A DNA stretch of 64,000 nucleotides from Bradysia coprophila (Eukaryota; Arthropoda; Insecta; Diptera; Sciaridae). The position numbers and the translations under genes are program-made. The number at the start of each line of letters is the position of its first letter. The first letter of the stretch is position 1. Location of the stretch: positions 4,896,942-4,960,941 of the forward strand of contig NW_023503941.1 of assembly GCF_014529535.1 (NCBI RefSeq). Direction: 5' to 3'. Below, one piece after another: positions 34,725-45,120 of this stretch. Under the pieces are notes generated by a model. It did no database searches. It saw only the letters and a program-made list of their open reading frames with translations, and was not told where the DNA came from.

Positions 34725-34800
34725 ACGCGTCACCGTAGCACCACGCGTCACCGTTGCACCACTCGTCGCCGATGTACCACGCGTCATCTCGATACACCAT
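34725..34800 (+). repeat. 18-bp VNTR (unit 1); also in units 2-4
   Basis: The unit 'gttgcaccacgcgtcacc' is repeated about four times here, about six times at 43165-43275 in unit 2, and about four times at 50060-50130 and 58120-58190. The frame across it encodes repeated APRVTV, but nothing shows that it is translated. A 13-bp hairpin (acttgtacagt) follows at about 34872-34906 and in every unit. Confidence 0.7.
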
Positions 34801-35253
34801 GGCCTCCAATGAATTAGCGGATCAGGCCGCTGAAATATGTTCAACAAAGTTTTTCGACTTTCATGCAAATTAAACTTGTACAGTAGCCTCTGACTGTACA
34901 AGTTTCATTTCATTTATTTCATAGATATGCTACAATTTGCTTCAGTGGGTTTTCAGCTGGTCAACTCATACAAAAACGTTGCCTCTTACGTGTCACCACG
35001 GATTTTTTCATCAAATTTGCTTCAGCTGATCCACTGCTACACCCTGAACCAAGACCTGAATTAGTAGTCGGGGAGTAGTACAAACATTCAAACAAATAAA
35101 ATTAGTAACCGTAGCATAGATTTCCAATGGAATTTTAGTACAGTTTTTGATTTACATCAACGTACACCGTTTACATTTCTTCAATTATTTTATTTTTCAA
35201 ATTTTACCGAAGATTTTAATTATCCGTGCCCTGCCTATTATACTTTCCAAATT

Positions 35254-35725
35254 ATGTCGTCGAGTTCTAGCAGTAGCGCAACTCACAGTTTAAGATCGAA
35301 CAAAGTTTATCTAATTGGAAACACCACTTCTGAAATTTTGGGATCGAAATTGCCGTCGAAGAAACAAATTTTGCAATATTTTTTGGAAGCAATGAAAACC
35401 GAAAAGCAATTGTTACCAACATCAAAGGCGACTGTAAAAGCAGTCAAACCGTTCTATATCCGGGCTGGTTTGGGGACACTTTCGGATGAGTATGCAGCTC
35501 AGAAAATAAGAAAGTTCTAAGAAGCGTATAAAACTATGGAAAGAAGCAGTAGAAACAAAAACGAAATGAATACAGATTTGTTCAAGGGAAGAGAGAAAGC
35601 ATTCGTGAATGAATTAGATGATCTGTTCGATATTTCCAGCATAGATCAATCAGCAGCAAGCGCACAATCGAAAGCGTTCCTTCAGCAACAACGAATGAAA
35701 GGTCGCCCAGGCACTATTGTCTTTG
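35254..35725 (+). pseudogene. Insect repetitive-family protein (LFDI type), broken
   Basis: One reading frame starts MSSSSSSSATHSLR and continues through PSKKQILQYFLEAM, but has an in-frame TAA at about 35518 before resuming (EAYKTMERSSRN), with ELDDLFDIS and FLQQQRMKGRPG. This order (helical N-terminus, LFDI segment, then FL-x-x-QR-x-x-GRPG) resembles a repetitive insect protein family of unknown function. The frame is cut at its 3' side by a SINE insertion. Confidence 0.45.
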
Positions 35726-36213
35726 TATTGGTGTCCAGGTAGCTCAATCGGTAGAGCATAGGACTCATACCCAAGAGGTCCCGGGTTCGACTCCCGGTGC
35801 AAAAATGCTTGCCTGGTTTTATTCTAATCACTTGGTGATTAAGCACTCGCTATTAGTTATCTAATGGCTGTACGACCGTAACAAAGTCGCAAATTTCAAA
35901 GAAATCCAATATTCGATTTCTTCGCAACAATCACAGACTGTAGGATAAGCGCCATCTATGATCGACTAGTCGCTCATTGGGAAAATGCATGAGTCATTAG
36001 TGATGGTTGTGGTCTTCGCATACCACTCGTGGCTTAGAGAATTCACAACGTATGGGACGTTTACACGGTCGATTTGTGAACTATCTGAGTCCGGAGAGAT
36101 ATGATGAGAAATCACAATTCATATGATCAAGTGACTTGTGCAATAGCACAACAGGCCCACTAGAGGCTTAGGTGCTGGGCTAACCCCCTTCCCATCCAAT
36201 CCAATCCAATCCA
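35726..36213 (+). mobile_element. tRNA-derived SINE, ~490 bp
   Basis: A tRNA-like head at about 35731-35805 has a box A (tagctcaatcggtagagc) and a box B (gggttcgactccc) with good D and T arms. The acceptor and anticodon stems do not pair, so it is not a functional tRNA. The body is unrelated to tRNA and ends in four tandem aatcc units. A ten-base target duplication with one mismatch flanks it: ATTGTCTTTG (35716-35725) and ATTGTCTCTG (36214-36223). Found only in unit 1. Confidence 0.75.
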
Positions 36214-36891
36214 ATTGTCTCTGCGCGAATTTGGTCGCTATATTTGGACTAACTCACCCAGAAAATCGGTTCCTTTCGGTTGCACACCATAGACAAATTT
36301 AACTTAACCTAAGTGAAAATAACATATTTTGTCCCAATAATTTCTCCACAGTTCAAATTCCATCTGTTCATTCTTCGCACACACAACCATATTATCTGAC
36401 TTGATGAGATGCATACAAAGACCAATCACTACATTAAGTTAGGTGTGTAAATTGTCAGCGAAAGGATTCATATTCGCGAACATAAATGACAAAATGTTGG
36501 TAATTTCATTACAATTTGCAAGTGAGTCATGTGCACCAACAAAGTTTTATTGCTATAAGCTGTGCTAATTGATTTTTCAGTTTTTTCCGCATTTTTCTTT
36601 GCTGCTCGTCTAACGCTTTACGAACTATACAATTATGTTCATCTACATACAAGAACTAATGATGGGTGTATTCAACAGCCATCCAATGAGTCTCTTTGAC
36701 TGTCATAGCTTGTAGTTTTTGTTTCATCTTTGTTTTATGGAAAAAGAAGAACCGAGTTGAAAAGGTCCCAAAAGGTACATAACTTGTCAGTAACAAACCG
36801 ACCTCAGACAATTAACGTAGCAACCCAGTGGTGAAGTTCTAGAGAAAATTTTAATTTGCAAAAAATTAACAAAAATCAGCAACACAACACA

Positions 36892-37947
36892 ATGTCAAAC
36901 CAAACGTGTACCGAAACTGAACCGATTCCAAGCGTAGACCGACATGGCCATCTCATCTGTGAACCGGGTGCAACCATAACCGATAGATATCGAATTGTGA
37001 GAAAACTGGGCAAAGGCTCCTTCAGCCGGGTGGTGGAAGTCACGGACACCAAAACGGAGTCAACAGTTGCATTGAAAGTGAGCAGAAATAAGTCAAGTTG
37101 CAGGAAGGCGGCAAAGAGAGAAATCATGTTTTTGGGGTATATTGCACGACGCGATCCGGACGACACCAGCCTATGTGCCAAAATGCGAGATGCATTTTTA
37201 TGGCACGGACACTACTGCATTACATTCGACATACTTGGATCCGATGTGTACCATTTCCTCGAACTCAACGAATTCGTACCGTTCCCGATGGATCAGGTCC
37301 GGCACATGGCCTACCAGCTGTGCCATGCAGTGAACTTTTTACATCAACAAGGGATCATACACACCGACCTGAAGACGGACAATATTCTGTTTGTGGATTC
37401 GAGCTACACGAAGGAGTATCATCGGGAGAAGAAGATGAATATTCGGTCGGTTAACCGAACGGACATTCGTTTGATCGATTTGGGCTGTGCTGAAGATGAC
37501 GAATTACCTCAGTCATACACCATCAGTAATCGGTGTTATCGTGCACCTGAAGTCGTGCTGAAAAATAATTGGAGCCATCCAGTCGATGTGTGGTCAATCG
37601 GTTGCATTCTTTACGAATTACACACCGGAAACCTGCTATTCAATACAGACGATGACGATTTGGAACATTTGGCGATAATGGAAAGAATTCTGGGTGAATT
37701 TCCTGTAACCGGCGAGCATAAATACTTTCCGAATGGTAAGTTAAACTTCGATTGGACTCAGCGACCGTTAGAGGTACATTGTCATCAACCGTTGCGGACT
37801 TCAATAAAGGCGGAAATCGATGACGACTTAATCGACTTGATGGAGAAAATGTTGGCCTACGAACCGGCGAAGAGAATTACGTTGAAGGAGGCATTGACGC
37901 ATCCATTCTTTGACAAATTGCCAGCGTCTCAACGAAAAACGGTTTGA
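36892..37947 (+). CDS. CLK/LAMMER-family dual-specificity kinase, copy 1
   Basis: Intronless, 351 residues. The kinase domain spans about 33-340: glycine loop LGKGSFSRV (39-47, third Gly replaced by Ser45), Lys62 in VALK, Glu77 in helix C, CLK-type catalytic loop HTDLKTDN (157-164), DLG at 196-198 in place of DFG, RAPE (217-220), and the LAMMER signature as EHLAIMERILG (258-268). The N-terminal part of CLK proteins (RS-rich) is almost absent. CLK/Doa kinases phosphorylate SR splicing factors, so that is the likely activity if expressed. The lack of introns, where insect Doa genes have many, suggests a retrocopy. The start was set at the ATG after 'agcaacacaacaca' rather than an upstream TTG. 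AATAAA lies at 38021-38026. This copy has Arg178 and Thr273 where the others have Pro and Ala. Confidence 0.9.
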   Translation: MSNQTCTETEPIPSVDRHGHLICEPGATITDRYRIVRKLGKGSFSRVVEVTDTKTESTVALKVSRNKSSCRKAAKREIMFLGYIARRDPDDTSLCAKMRDAFLWHGHYCITFDILGSDVYHFLELNEFVPFPMDQVRHMAYQLCHAVNFLHQQGIIHTDLKTDNILFVDSSYTKEYHREKKMNIRSVNRTDIRLIDLGCAEDDELPQSYTISNRCYRAPEVVLKNNWSHPVDVWSIGCILYELHTGNLLFNTDDDDLEHLAIMERILGEFPVTGEHKYFPNGKLNFDWTQRPLEVHCHQPLRTSIKAEIDDDLIDLMEKMLAYEPAKRITLKEALTHPFFDKLPASQRKTV

Positions 37948-38491
37948 TCTTTGTGTAAAACAATATTTCTGTTTTAAATGTATAAACGAACGCAGTTTTA
38001 ATGCTACTTAATTTATTGTAAATAAAATTTTTGAATTGTAAACTGATTGTGTTCTTCATTGTTACGCTTTATGCAATTTTATGTTCTCAACATTTGATAC
38101 CATAAAATCTTGTGGTGTGCTGAGAAATAGAAATATTGAAAACTCACACATTTCTGACACATTTATAAAACATTCATGCTACCACATACAGTCGTTACTG
38201 TCTGACTAAACATTCAACTACTTACGCGAAAATATTCGCCACAACAACACTAAATGCCGAATTTATCTGTTATATAGTCTCTTAATTTCAAGAACCGTAA
38301 CTTTCAGTATTGAAATTCTAGATTTGCATTGAGATGTCGTCGTAAAACTTTTAAAAAAACCAACTAGCAGCAGGTCATACTTTGTTACTTAACGTAAGAG
38401 GTAACAGATTTTGTGCAAACTGTTGCTGTTTATAGTAGACTAGGTGTTTCAACATTACAAGAGTTGCCGATCCCTCGAGTGTTATATCTTC

Positions 38492-38695
38492 TCAACAATT
38501 ACTACCACTCGAAAGTTGCATCCCCAAGGATTGCCACTTTATAAGGGAATCAGAAACATTGGGCAAAACGTAGGTCAGTGCATCCACAAGAGTAGCTGAT
38601 GTTTGAGGACTAGGATCCCCTAAGCCCTTAACAATCTCTTGAGTTTGCATGGTAAACCTTCTTCGCGCGCTACGATTTTCTAACAGATATAACAT
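38492..38695 (-). CDS. Short conserved frame of unknown status
   Basis: A frame ending in SLGMQLSSGSNC (67 codons from its first ATG) is open in all four units: here, 46720-46923, 53536-53739 and 62585-62788. The flanking DNA is equally conserved, so openness alone does not show selection. No family recognised. Confidence 0.2.
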   Translation of the reverse strand: MLYLLENRSARRRFTMQTQEIVKGLGDPSPQTSATLVDALTYVLPNVSDSLIKWQSLGMQLSSGSNC

Positions 38696-38937
38696 TGTAG
38701 CTTTGTAGCATGAATGTTGCCACCAAGTGGTCAATGATCTCACCCAAAAAATTTGGAGCAAAAATCAACAGGAACACAATGCATTAAATTAAATGTCGCT
38801 TGAGTACACAAATGAAGACGTGAAGGAAAATAAAACATTTTGCAGCTGTATACGATGAGACATAAGTCATCGTAAGTTAGATTGAAATTTCATTGGATTT
38901 TATTCAAGTCAAAAGATTCAACATCATGTCTCCGATA

Positions 38938-39055
38938 TCTCAGGAACTATTGAACCGATTTTGAATAACTTTTTTCCCTGAAAGGTAGCTCGACACTACT
39001 TTTCAGTGAAGTTTAGCAAAATCGGTTCAGTAGTTCCTGAGGTATGGGAGATTTG
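38938..39055. repeat. Inverted repeat with ~33-bp arms
   Basis: 'ctcaggaactattgaaccga' pairs with 'tcggttcagtagttcctgag' around a ~50-bp loop containing 'cctgaaaggtagctcgacac'. It is present at the same place in all four units. Confidence 0.6.
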
Positions 39056-39149
39056 GCGTTTAGTGATGTTGCCCCCGATTTATCGGCTTTGCCCTTAGGC
39101 GAAGTAAATTTGCTTTCGTTTGCTCAGCGGGATATATCGTCCCCTCTTC

Positions 39150-39480
39150 CACATTAGTGAGATGAATGGTTGAATTATCTTTTTGACGTGTTCAATATGG
39201 TGATTGAAGGACAACTTCTCATCAAGCACTAAGTCACGGTATTTGTAAGTTCTTACTCGTTACACAGTCTCATTGCTAAGTTTGATGTTGCTTTTCCAAA
39301 AGTCATGTAGCACGTCTTGCAAATTGAGAATTAAGACAGAGTCATTTGTGGAGGGCTAAAATTCCAATTCTTCGGCTGTATCGAATGCACAGAAGAATGC
39401 TGTATCGTCAGCGTATAGAATAATTTTTTCCAGCCGTCTAAGAGTTACCATGTCAGTGACGTAAATAATAAAATGAATTC
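39150..39480 (-). pseudogene. LINE reverse-transcriptase fragment (units 1-3)
   Basis: On the minus strand the YADD motif region (YADDTAFFCAF) is followed by a stop, then by the thumb region (VLDEKLSFNHHIEHVKK). The fragment ends at a GAATTC that is the last base shared with unit 4. Equivalent fragments are 47396-47709 and 54192-54510. Unit 4 keeps more of the same element (63250-63815). Confidence 0.75.
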
Positions 39481-39769
39481 GTCGCTTCATTATCATTTGA
39501 TGGCCCTGGTCTGCTTGTTGCAGCAATTATCTGAACTGGATGCACTCGATGAACTGGTTCTTTCAAAGTGAACTGGAATCCAAAATTGAACAATCTGGTA
39601 CTTCCATCATTTTACTATTGTTCATTGTTCATTTTGAAATTTAAAAACAGAATGTGCCAAAAATCTACTGTCAGAATAGGGCTTGATAGAGGAACACAAT
39701 AACAACATCTAGCCAAAAGGTTTCGTGGGCGCAGAAAATGCCACCACCCACACTTATCATTATTTGGCA

Positions 39770-39933
39770 CAACGCACTTCAAGCATGAGTGGTACTCTGA
39801 ATAGAGTACTGAACCTGGATAGTTAATCAAATAATTTTTGGCTCTGTAAAATTTATTTAAAGAAAAATTCATACAAAATCGTACTCTATCTGACAGCTGT
39901 CACTTGAAGCACTCATGCTTGAAGTGTACGTTG
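39770..39933. mobile_element. MITE with AACGCACTTCAAGCATGAGT ends
   Basis: The terminal inverted repeat of about 21 bp is followed inward by 'ggtactctgaatagagtact'. Equivalent copies are at 48009-48171 and 54800-54963. A second, distinct insertion of the same family lies upstream of the kinases at 44228-44363, 51084-51211 and 60253-60388. Confidence 0.75.
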
Positions 39934-40052
39934 TGTCGCACCAAGAATTTTTTTTCCACCGCCTCATACTTTTGATAATAGTTTGAAAGTAACCTTGATG
40001 TAGACCGAGCAGAGCTAGGCAGCTCCTTTATCAAATAATTTATGAAAATCGA

Positions 40053-40130
40053 GCGACTCAATGGCGTAATGGTTAGCACGTTTGCTTTCCAATATTCGAT
40101 TGAGTTGTCAGTGTCGAGCCTCAACCAGGC
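40053..40130 (+). repeat. tRNA-like relic
   Basis: 'tggcgtaatggttagcac' matches a tRNA D-arm/box A, and 'gtgtcgagcctc' is a weak box B about 45 bases on. The stems are poor. Probably the head of an old tRNA-derived SINE. Repeated at about 48311 and 55083. Confidence 0.4.
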
Positions 40131-40357
40131 CAGAAAAAAAATCAGTTGTCAGACTTGTACACAAATACACATTTGGTTGAATCGATTCATAAAAAATCTG
40201 GTATGGTTGTGTGTGTAGAACTGTCACACGGCTTACCGGTCAAGACATTGTTGGGAGCTGCCGGTATTCTACTCCTACTGCGCTTTAGTGGGTTTTAGCA
40301 CTGCTATAGGTACTAAGGCGCAATATTAAAAAATCCTTCAGAGTGTAACATACTTAG

Positions 40358-41452
40358 TAAGGGCGTATCGAATTTTTAAAATTTTAAGGGCCGCGATAGC
40401 CTGTGTGCGGAAAACGTAGATCATTGAAAACTAATTCCAGGCATATGGTTGATGGATCCGAAGGTGCCCGGGAAGAAGTCCCCCCGGACGATTTTAACTT
40501 TCAAATGGTCATAACTCGGAAAGTTGAGAGTATTTCTGAAAACAATGTTCTAGCAGGATGTAGAGCGTTAAAAACTCTACAAAACTGCCAAAGAAACCGA
40601 TGGTCCAAAAGGTGTGTCTGTCGAGGTTTTCTAACATCGAAAGTTCGACATTTTCGTTTTTGACTTTTATTTCCTGAGAGACAAATTATTAAGTTTAGCT
40701 TTTGGCATGAGGTTGTAGAGGAGGTCGAGTACTACCAGTACACTAGGCATTGTCCCGGTCGGCGATCCATCCGAAACCACTTTTTTAACATTTTCTACTG
40801 TACTACTGTTCGTGGGTCAAATAACTAATTAAAACGATTATTTGTTGTTTTTCTCACAAATTTCACTTTCTCAGATTTTGTAGTACAAAATGTGCTACAC
40901 CGAATTCTTAAATATTTTGTAAAAGAGTTCAGCTACTGTTATGGAATATTATGTGCACTTACTGGCCAAGGTTACCGCGACTCAGCAACACCGGTTACAG
41001 TGTCTGCACTGGCTTCGTGGGTGACGTGGGTACACTTAAAAAGTCCATTCAAAAATGTTGAAAACGTGGTTTCGGATGGATCGCCAACCGGGACAATGCC
41101 TAGTGTACTGGTAGTACTCGACCTCCTCTACAACCTCATGCCAAAAGCTAAACTTAATAATTTGTCTCTCAGGAAATAAAAGTCAAAAACGAAAATGTCG
41201 AACTTTCGATGTTAGAAAACCTCGACAGACACACCTTTTGGACCATCGGTTTCTTTGGCAGTTTTGTAGTTTCAAAAATACTCTTAACTTTCCGAGTTAT
41301 GACCATTTGAAAGTTAAAGTCGTCCGGGGGGACTTCTTCCCGGGCACCTTCGGATCCATCAACCATATGCCTGGACTTAGTTTAAAATGATCTACGTTTT
41401 CCGCACACAGGCTATCGCGACCCTTAAAATTCTCAAAATTCGATACGCCCTA
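40358..41452. mobile_element. hAT-like foldback element, unit 1
   Basis: An exact eight-base duplication ATACTTAG flanks it (40350-40357 and 41453-41460). The ends are TAAGGGCGTATCGAATTTT and, inverted, TAGGGCGTATCGAATTTT. Arms of about 400 bp run inward (both contain 'ggatccgaaggtgcccggga'), leaving a ~250-bp centre. An eight-base duplication and TAGGG-type ends fit hAT. No transposase is encoded; frames inside are mirror products of the arms. Confidence 0.85.
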
Positions 41453-41695
41453 ATACTTAGAAGGCGTGGTTCGGAATTCACGTTAAGCATGTGGTCCCTA
41501 GTGTTAGGTCATTACAATACCATGTCAAAGTACCTTCACTAGCTATAGCAGCAAATGGTAGCCGAATCTGTCATTTAAAATGTGTCCTCCCGGCTGAACA
41601 ATAACCATACGCTATTATTATTATTATTATGAAAATCGAAGTAGTGGACCTTTTATATACGATACGTCCGTCTAATCAAGTTTAAAAAAGGGAAA

Positions 41696-41926
41696 ATGAA
41701 AATAGCCGCAGTTCCATTCATATGGATTACGAAGTATCAGAATGGATTACGAATGAAACGCAGGTGGCGGTGGCCGAAATTTGGTATTCCATTCAAATTG
41801 AAAAACATCGTTCCGCCACCTCTTCGAATTGATGTGGAGGAAACAAAGAACTGGCCAGAGTTCGAGTGCAAATATGTGTTCAATGCAAGTAGGGAAAGTT
41901 TGTTTACTGTCTGTCCCATTAATTAG
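41696..41926 (+). CDS. Unknown 76-codon frame (unit 1)
   Basis: ATG-initiated frame starting MKIAAVPFIWITKYQNG, basic and Trp-rich (RRWRWPKFGIPFK). The same frame is open at 56647-56877 in unit 3 with one change (Glu to Gly). Unit 2 has lost it by deletion. No family recognised and no transcription signals seen. Confidence 0.25.
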   Translation: MKIAAVPFIWITKYQNGLRMKRRWRWPKFGIPFKLKNIVPPPLRIDVEETKNWPEFECKYVFNASRESLFTVCPIN

Positions 41927-41976
41927 ATACTTATCAAAGTGACGAAAAGGCGGATGATGCCATTTCTATGATTTTC

Positions 41977-42240
41977 TTAGACGGAGAGTTCGAAGCCGAA
42001 TTCTGATCGATGATTCCCTGTGACGGTGGAAGCAGCAGTTGCAACAGAACGTGATGTACCAGCCTCACTTATTTCTGTTACGTCTTCATGATCCTCGTGC
42101 GGATTCAATAAAGAGTTTTTGAATGCAACTAATTTCTTCAAAATATCATATTCTGCGCCAGTCATCGTTGACAAGTTATTTATTTGTGTCGTCACTGCAA
42201 AAACAGGTTGGAGCTGTGGTATTGTGCAGTATGCGCTCAA
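41977..42240 (-). pseudogene. Unknown frame, frameshifted in unit 1
   Basis: The minus-strand product (with STMTGAEYDILKKLVAFKN) matches that at 57190-56885 in unit 3 for most of its length. One extra base near 42015 in unit 1 changes its end. Start codons are not ATG at the 5' edge, so it may be an internal piece of a larger lost gene. Confidence 0.3.
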
Positions 42241-43710
42241 TGTAGGATTAGATTGGTGGTAGTGCTATTTTGTCCATAAAAACAAGCAGACTGTGAAACA
42301 AGTTCAACTTAATGAGCCTATCGGCAAAACATTGGTGTGAGAACCTCTCGGCGATTGTGTGTTGATTTCATTAATTACCTCATGCATTGTTATTGGTGGA
42401 AGAAGTATAGGCGCCATTGGGATAGATTTTTGTACAAATCTCGGTGTTATTTTGCCTTCGTCCGAGCTCCTAATGGAGTAGAATGCCCAAACATTGATGA
42501 AGAGGTATGAGATGGCTTATCACACAGCACAGCATAGAAAATATTCGGAGACTGATGAAATCACAGTAGACACTGAGTTTCTTTATAAAGATAGATGACT
42601 TGTTTGCGTTGTATGAGTTAAAACATACAATACAAGCAATTCTAAGCGGTAGCTCTTATCAGTAAAGCCTCCAAATTTGACACTTATCAATTCAGTGTTC
42701 GTATTAATATCAGTGTTGTGATGAACGTAATTTTTGGGAGGAATGAATGTGAAGTTGTAAACACACAAAATATTGTTTCGTTAAAAAACTTAGAAAAAAG
42801 CAGTTTTTGGAATTAAAAAAAAATTTTGGTCATTAGAAAATTCAAAAACCCAATTTTTCGGCCTACTTGGAGACTTGGAGTCTCACTCATAGGCCCACGG
42901 CTACGTTCAGATGTGAAAATTATTTTTTTTTTAGCTAGCCTGGACCAAGACCTTTCAAACGAACCCAATTTTAGTTAATTCGAGAGAAAATTGCATTTTT
43001 GGTAGCGATTTATGTGAGGCTAGTACGCGCTACTCGCAAGCACAGAACAAGACGAAGAAAAATTAAATTTCAACTTAGATCAATGGACGAAAATCTCACA
43101 GGAAATAATGTCTGCTTTAATATAAATCCCAGCATTGGTGTAGCTCATTTCACCTTGAGTCACCTCGTTGCACCACGCGTCACCGTAGAACCACGCGTCA
43201 CCGTTGCACCACGCGTCGCCGTTGTACCACGCGTCACCGTTGCACCACGCGTCGCCGTTGTACCACGCGTCATCTCGATACACCATGGCCTCCAATGAAT
43301 TAGCGGATCAGGCCGCTGAAATATGTTCAACAAAGTTTTTCGACTTTCATGCAAATTAAACTTGTACAGTAGCCTCTGACTGTACAAGTTTAATTTCATT
43401 TACTTCATAGATATGCTACAATTTGCTTCAGTCGGTTTTCAGCTGGTCAACTCATACAAAAACGTTGCCTCTTACGTGTCACCACGGATTTTTTCATCAA
43501 ATTTGCTTCAGCTGATCCACTGCTACACCCTGAACCAAGACCTGAATTAGTAGTCGGGGAGTAGTACAAACATTCAAACAAATAAAATTAGTAACCGTAG
43601 CATAGATTTCCAATGGAATTTTAGTACATCTTTTTGACGTAAATCTTCGGAGGAAATTATTTTTCTAAATAGTTAACGACGTAATAGTTATGTTGTGTTA
43701 CAGGTATTGT

Positions 43711-43762
43711 AATGTTGATTTTTTCAGCACTAGTCTATACTAGTGCTGAAAAAATCAACATT
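43711..43762. repeat. Perfect 24-bp-arm hairpin
   Basis: 'aatgttgattttttcagcac' plus tagt pairs exactly with its inverse around CTAT. Partly paired flanks (gtgttaca.gtattgt / acgtgtaacac) extend the stem. Also at 50567-50618 (one mismatch) and 59737-59788. Unit 1 lacks it. Confidence 0.7.
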
Positions 43763-43785
43763 AAAATACGTGTAACACATCATGC

Positions 43786-44042
43786 TTTGTGCCAACCGAG
43801 AATTGAAATAGACAAGAGCACAAAAAATCATAATTTTCATTGTAAACAATCACTCTACAAATTTGATCGATCACATTGCTTTGCATTTTCTCAAACGAAT
43901 GCTGTAACAACTCATACAAATTCCATATCAACACTGCTTTGAGTGTTGTAATATCACATCAAACGGGTGCTGAAATAAGTCACTTTACAACACTAAAATG
44001 AGTGCTGAAAAGAGTCGTATTTCAATTCTCGGTGGCACAAAA
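43786..44042. mobile_element. MITE with TTTGTGCCAACCGAGAATTG ends
   Basis: The ends 'ttgtgccaaccgagaattga' and the inverse of 'tcaattctcggtggcacaa' pair with one mismatch over ~24 bp; total length 257 bp. Equivalent copies are at 50642-50898 and 59812-60067. It lies 1.1 kb upstream of the kinase start in units 2-4 and is absent from unit 1. Confidence 0.7.
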
Positions 44043-45120
44043 GCTGTTGTCACACATTGAGTGTTTAAAGGTTTTTGAAGTTTATACTTTTCATGTTTTC
44101 CCGCATCTCCCACAAATAAAATCGCTAGCTGTACCTGCAAACCTCCTCACTCGTCATTAGGCAGCATCAACTCCAATCTATAATTGCCGTTATAGACACA
44201 CATTCTTATTTGTTAATTCGTATTATCCAACGCAAAAGTGCTTCCAGTGCCAGCTGCCAAATAGAGTACTATTTTGTATGACAAATTTTTCCAGATTTTT
44301 TTACAGCGCAAAAATTTGTTTTAGTACTCTATTTTGAGTACCAATCATGCTTGAAGTGCGTTGCTATTTCGAATGAATTGATTGCAAAATTACCCTATAC
44401 TTGCAGCACCGTGCAAAAATGATCAAATTGAATTCTGACGAAAGAAAAACTTAGTTTCATCGATCTCATCCGAAGATATTGAAAAATTCCGTAAGCAGTC
44501 AGCTATACTACCTCACTTACCTTGGACCTATTTAACTCACCCCGATGATAACATGTATTGTCGCAATAATTTCTCCACAGTTCAAATTCCATCTGTTCAT
44601 TCTTCGCACACACAACCATATTATCTGACTTGATGAGATGCATACAAATACCAATCACTACATTAAGTTAGGTGTGTAAATTGTCAGCGAAAGGATTCAT
44701 ATTCGCAAACATAAATGACAAAATATTGTTAATTTCATTACAATTTGCAAGTGAGTCATGTGCACCAACAAAGTTTTATTGCTGTAAGCTGTGCTAATTG
44801 ATTTTTCAGTTTTTTCCGCATTTTTCTTTGCTGTTCGTCTAACACTTTACAAACTACACAACTATGTTTATCTACATACAAGAACTAATGATGGGTGTAT
44901 TCAACAGCCATCCAATGAGTCTCTTTGACTGTCATAGCTTGTAGTTTTTGTTTCATCTTTGTTTTATGGAAAAAGAAGAACCGAGTTGAAAAGGTCCCAA
45001 AAGGTACATAACTTGTCAGTAACAAACCGACCTCAGACAATTAACGTAGCAACCCAGTGGTGAAGTTCTAGAGAAAATTTTAATTTCCAAAAAATTAACA
45101 AAAATCAGCAATACAACAAA

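Larger units (their letters stand above)
33369..42305 (+). repeat. Kinase array, unit 1 (8.9 kb)
   Basis: The similarity between units starts at 'aacttaatgagcctatcggc'. Unit 1 differs from units 2-4 by keeping a ~620-bp segment (about 33694-34326) and by having a pseudogene plus SINE at 35142-36320 where the others have a ~920-bp block with two small elements. It is the most distinct unit. Confidence 0.9.

Noticed and set aside
34549-34812. Protein with APRVTV repeats
   Set aside because: It starts at a non-ATG codon, and the repeats result from the 18-bp VNTR; no homologue or transcription signal seen.
35731-35805. A functional tRNA gene
   Set aside because: D and T arms and both internal promoter boxes are good, but acceptor and anticodon stems do not pair, and the sequence continues into a SINE body with tail and target duplication.
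37098-37454. Second protein encoded in another frame of the kinase genes
   Set aside because: It overlaps the kinase in a shifted frame; its preservation in all copies follows from the conservation of the kinase DNA.
40403-41366. Several 65-95 codon frames around 40.4-41.4 kb
   Set aside because: They are mirror images arising from the inverted arms of the foldback element.
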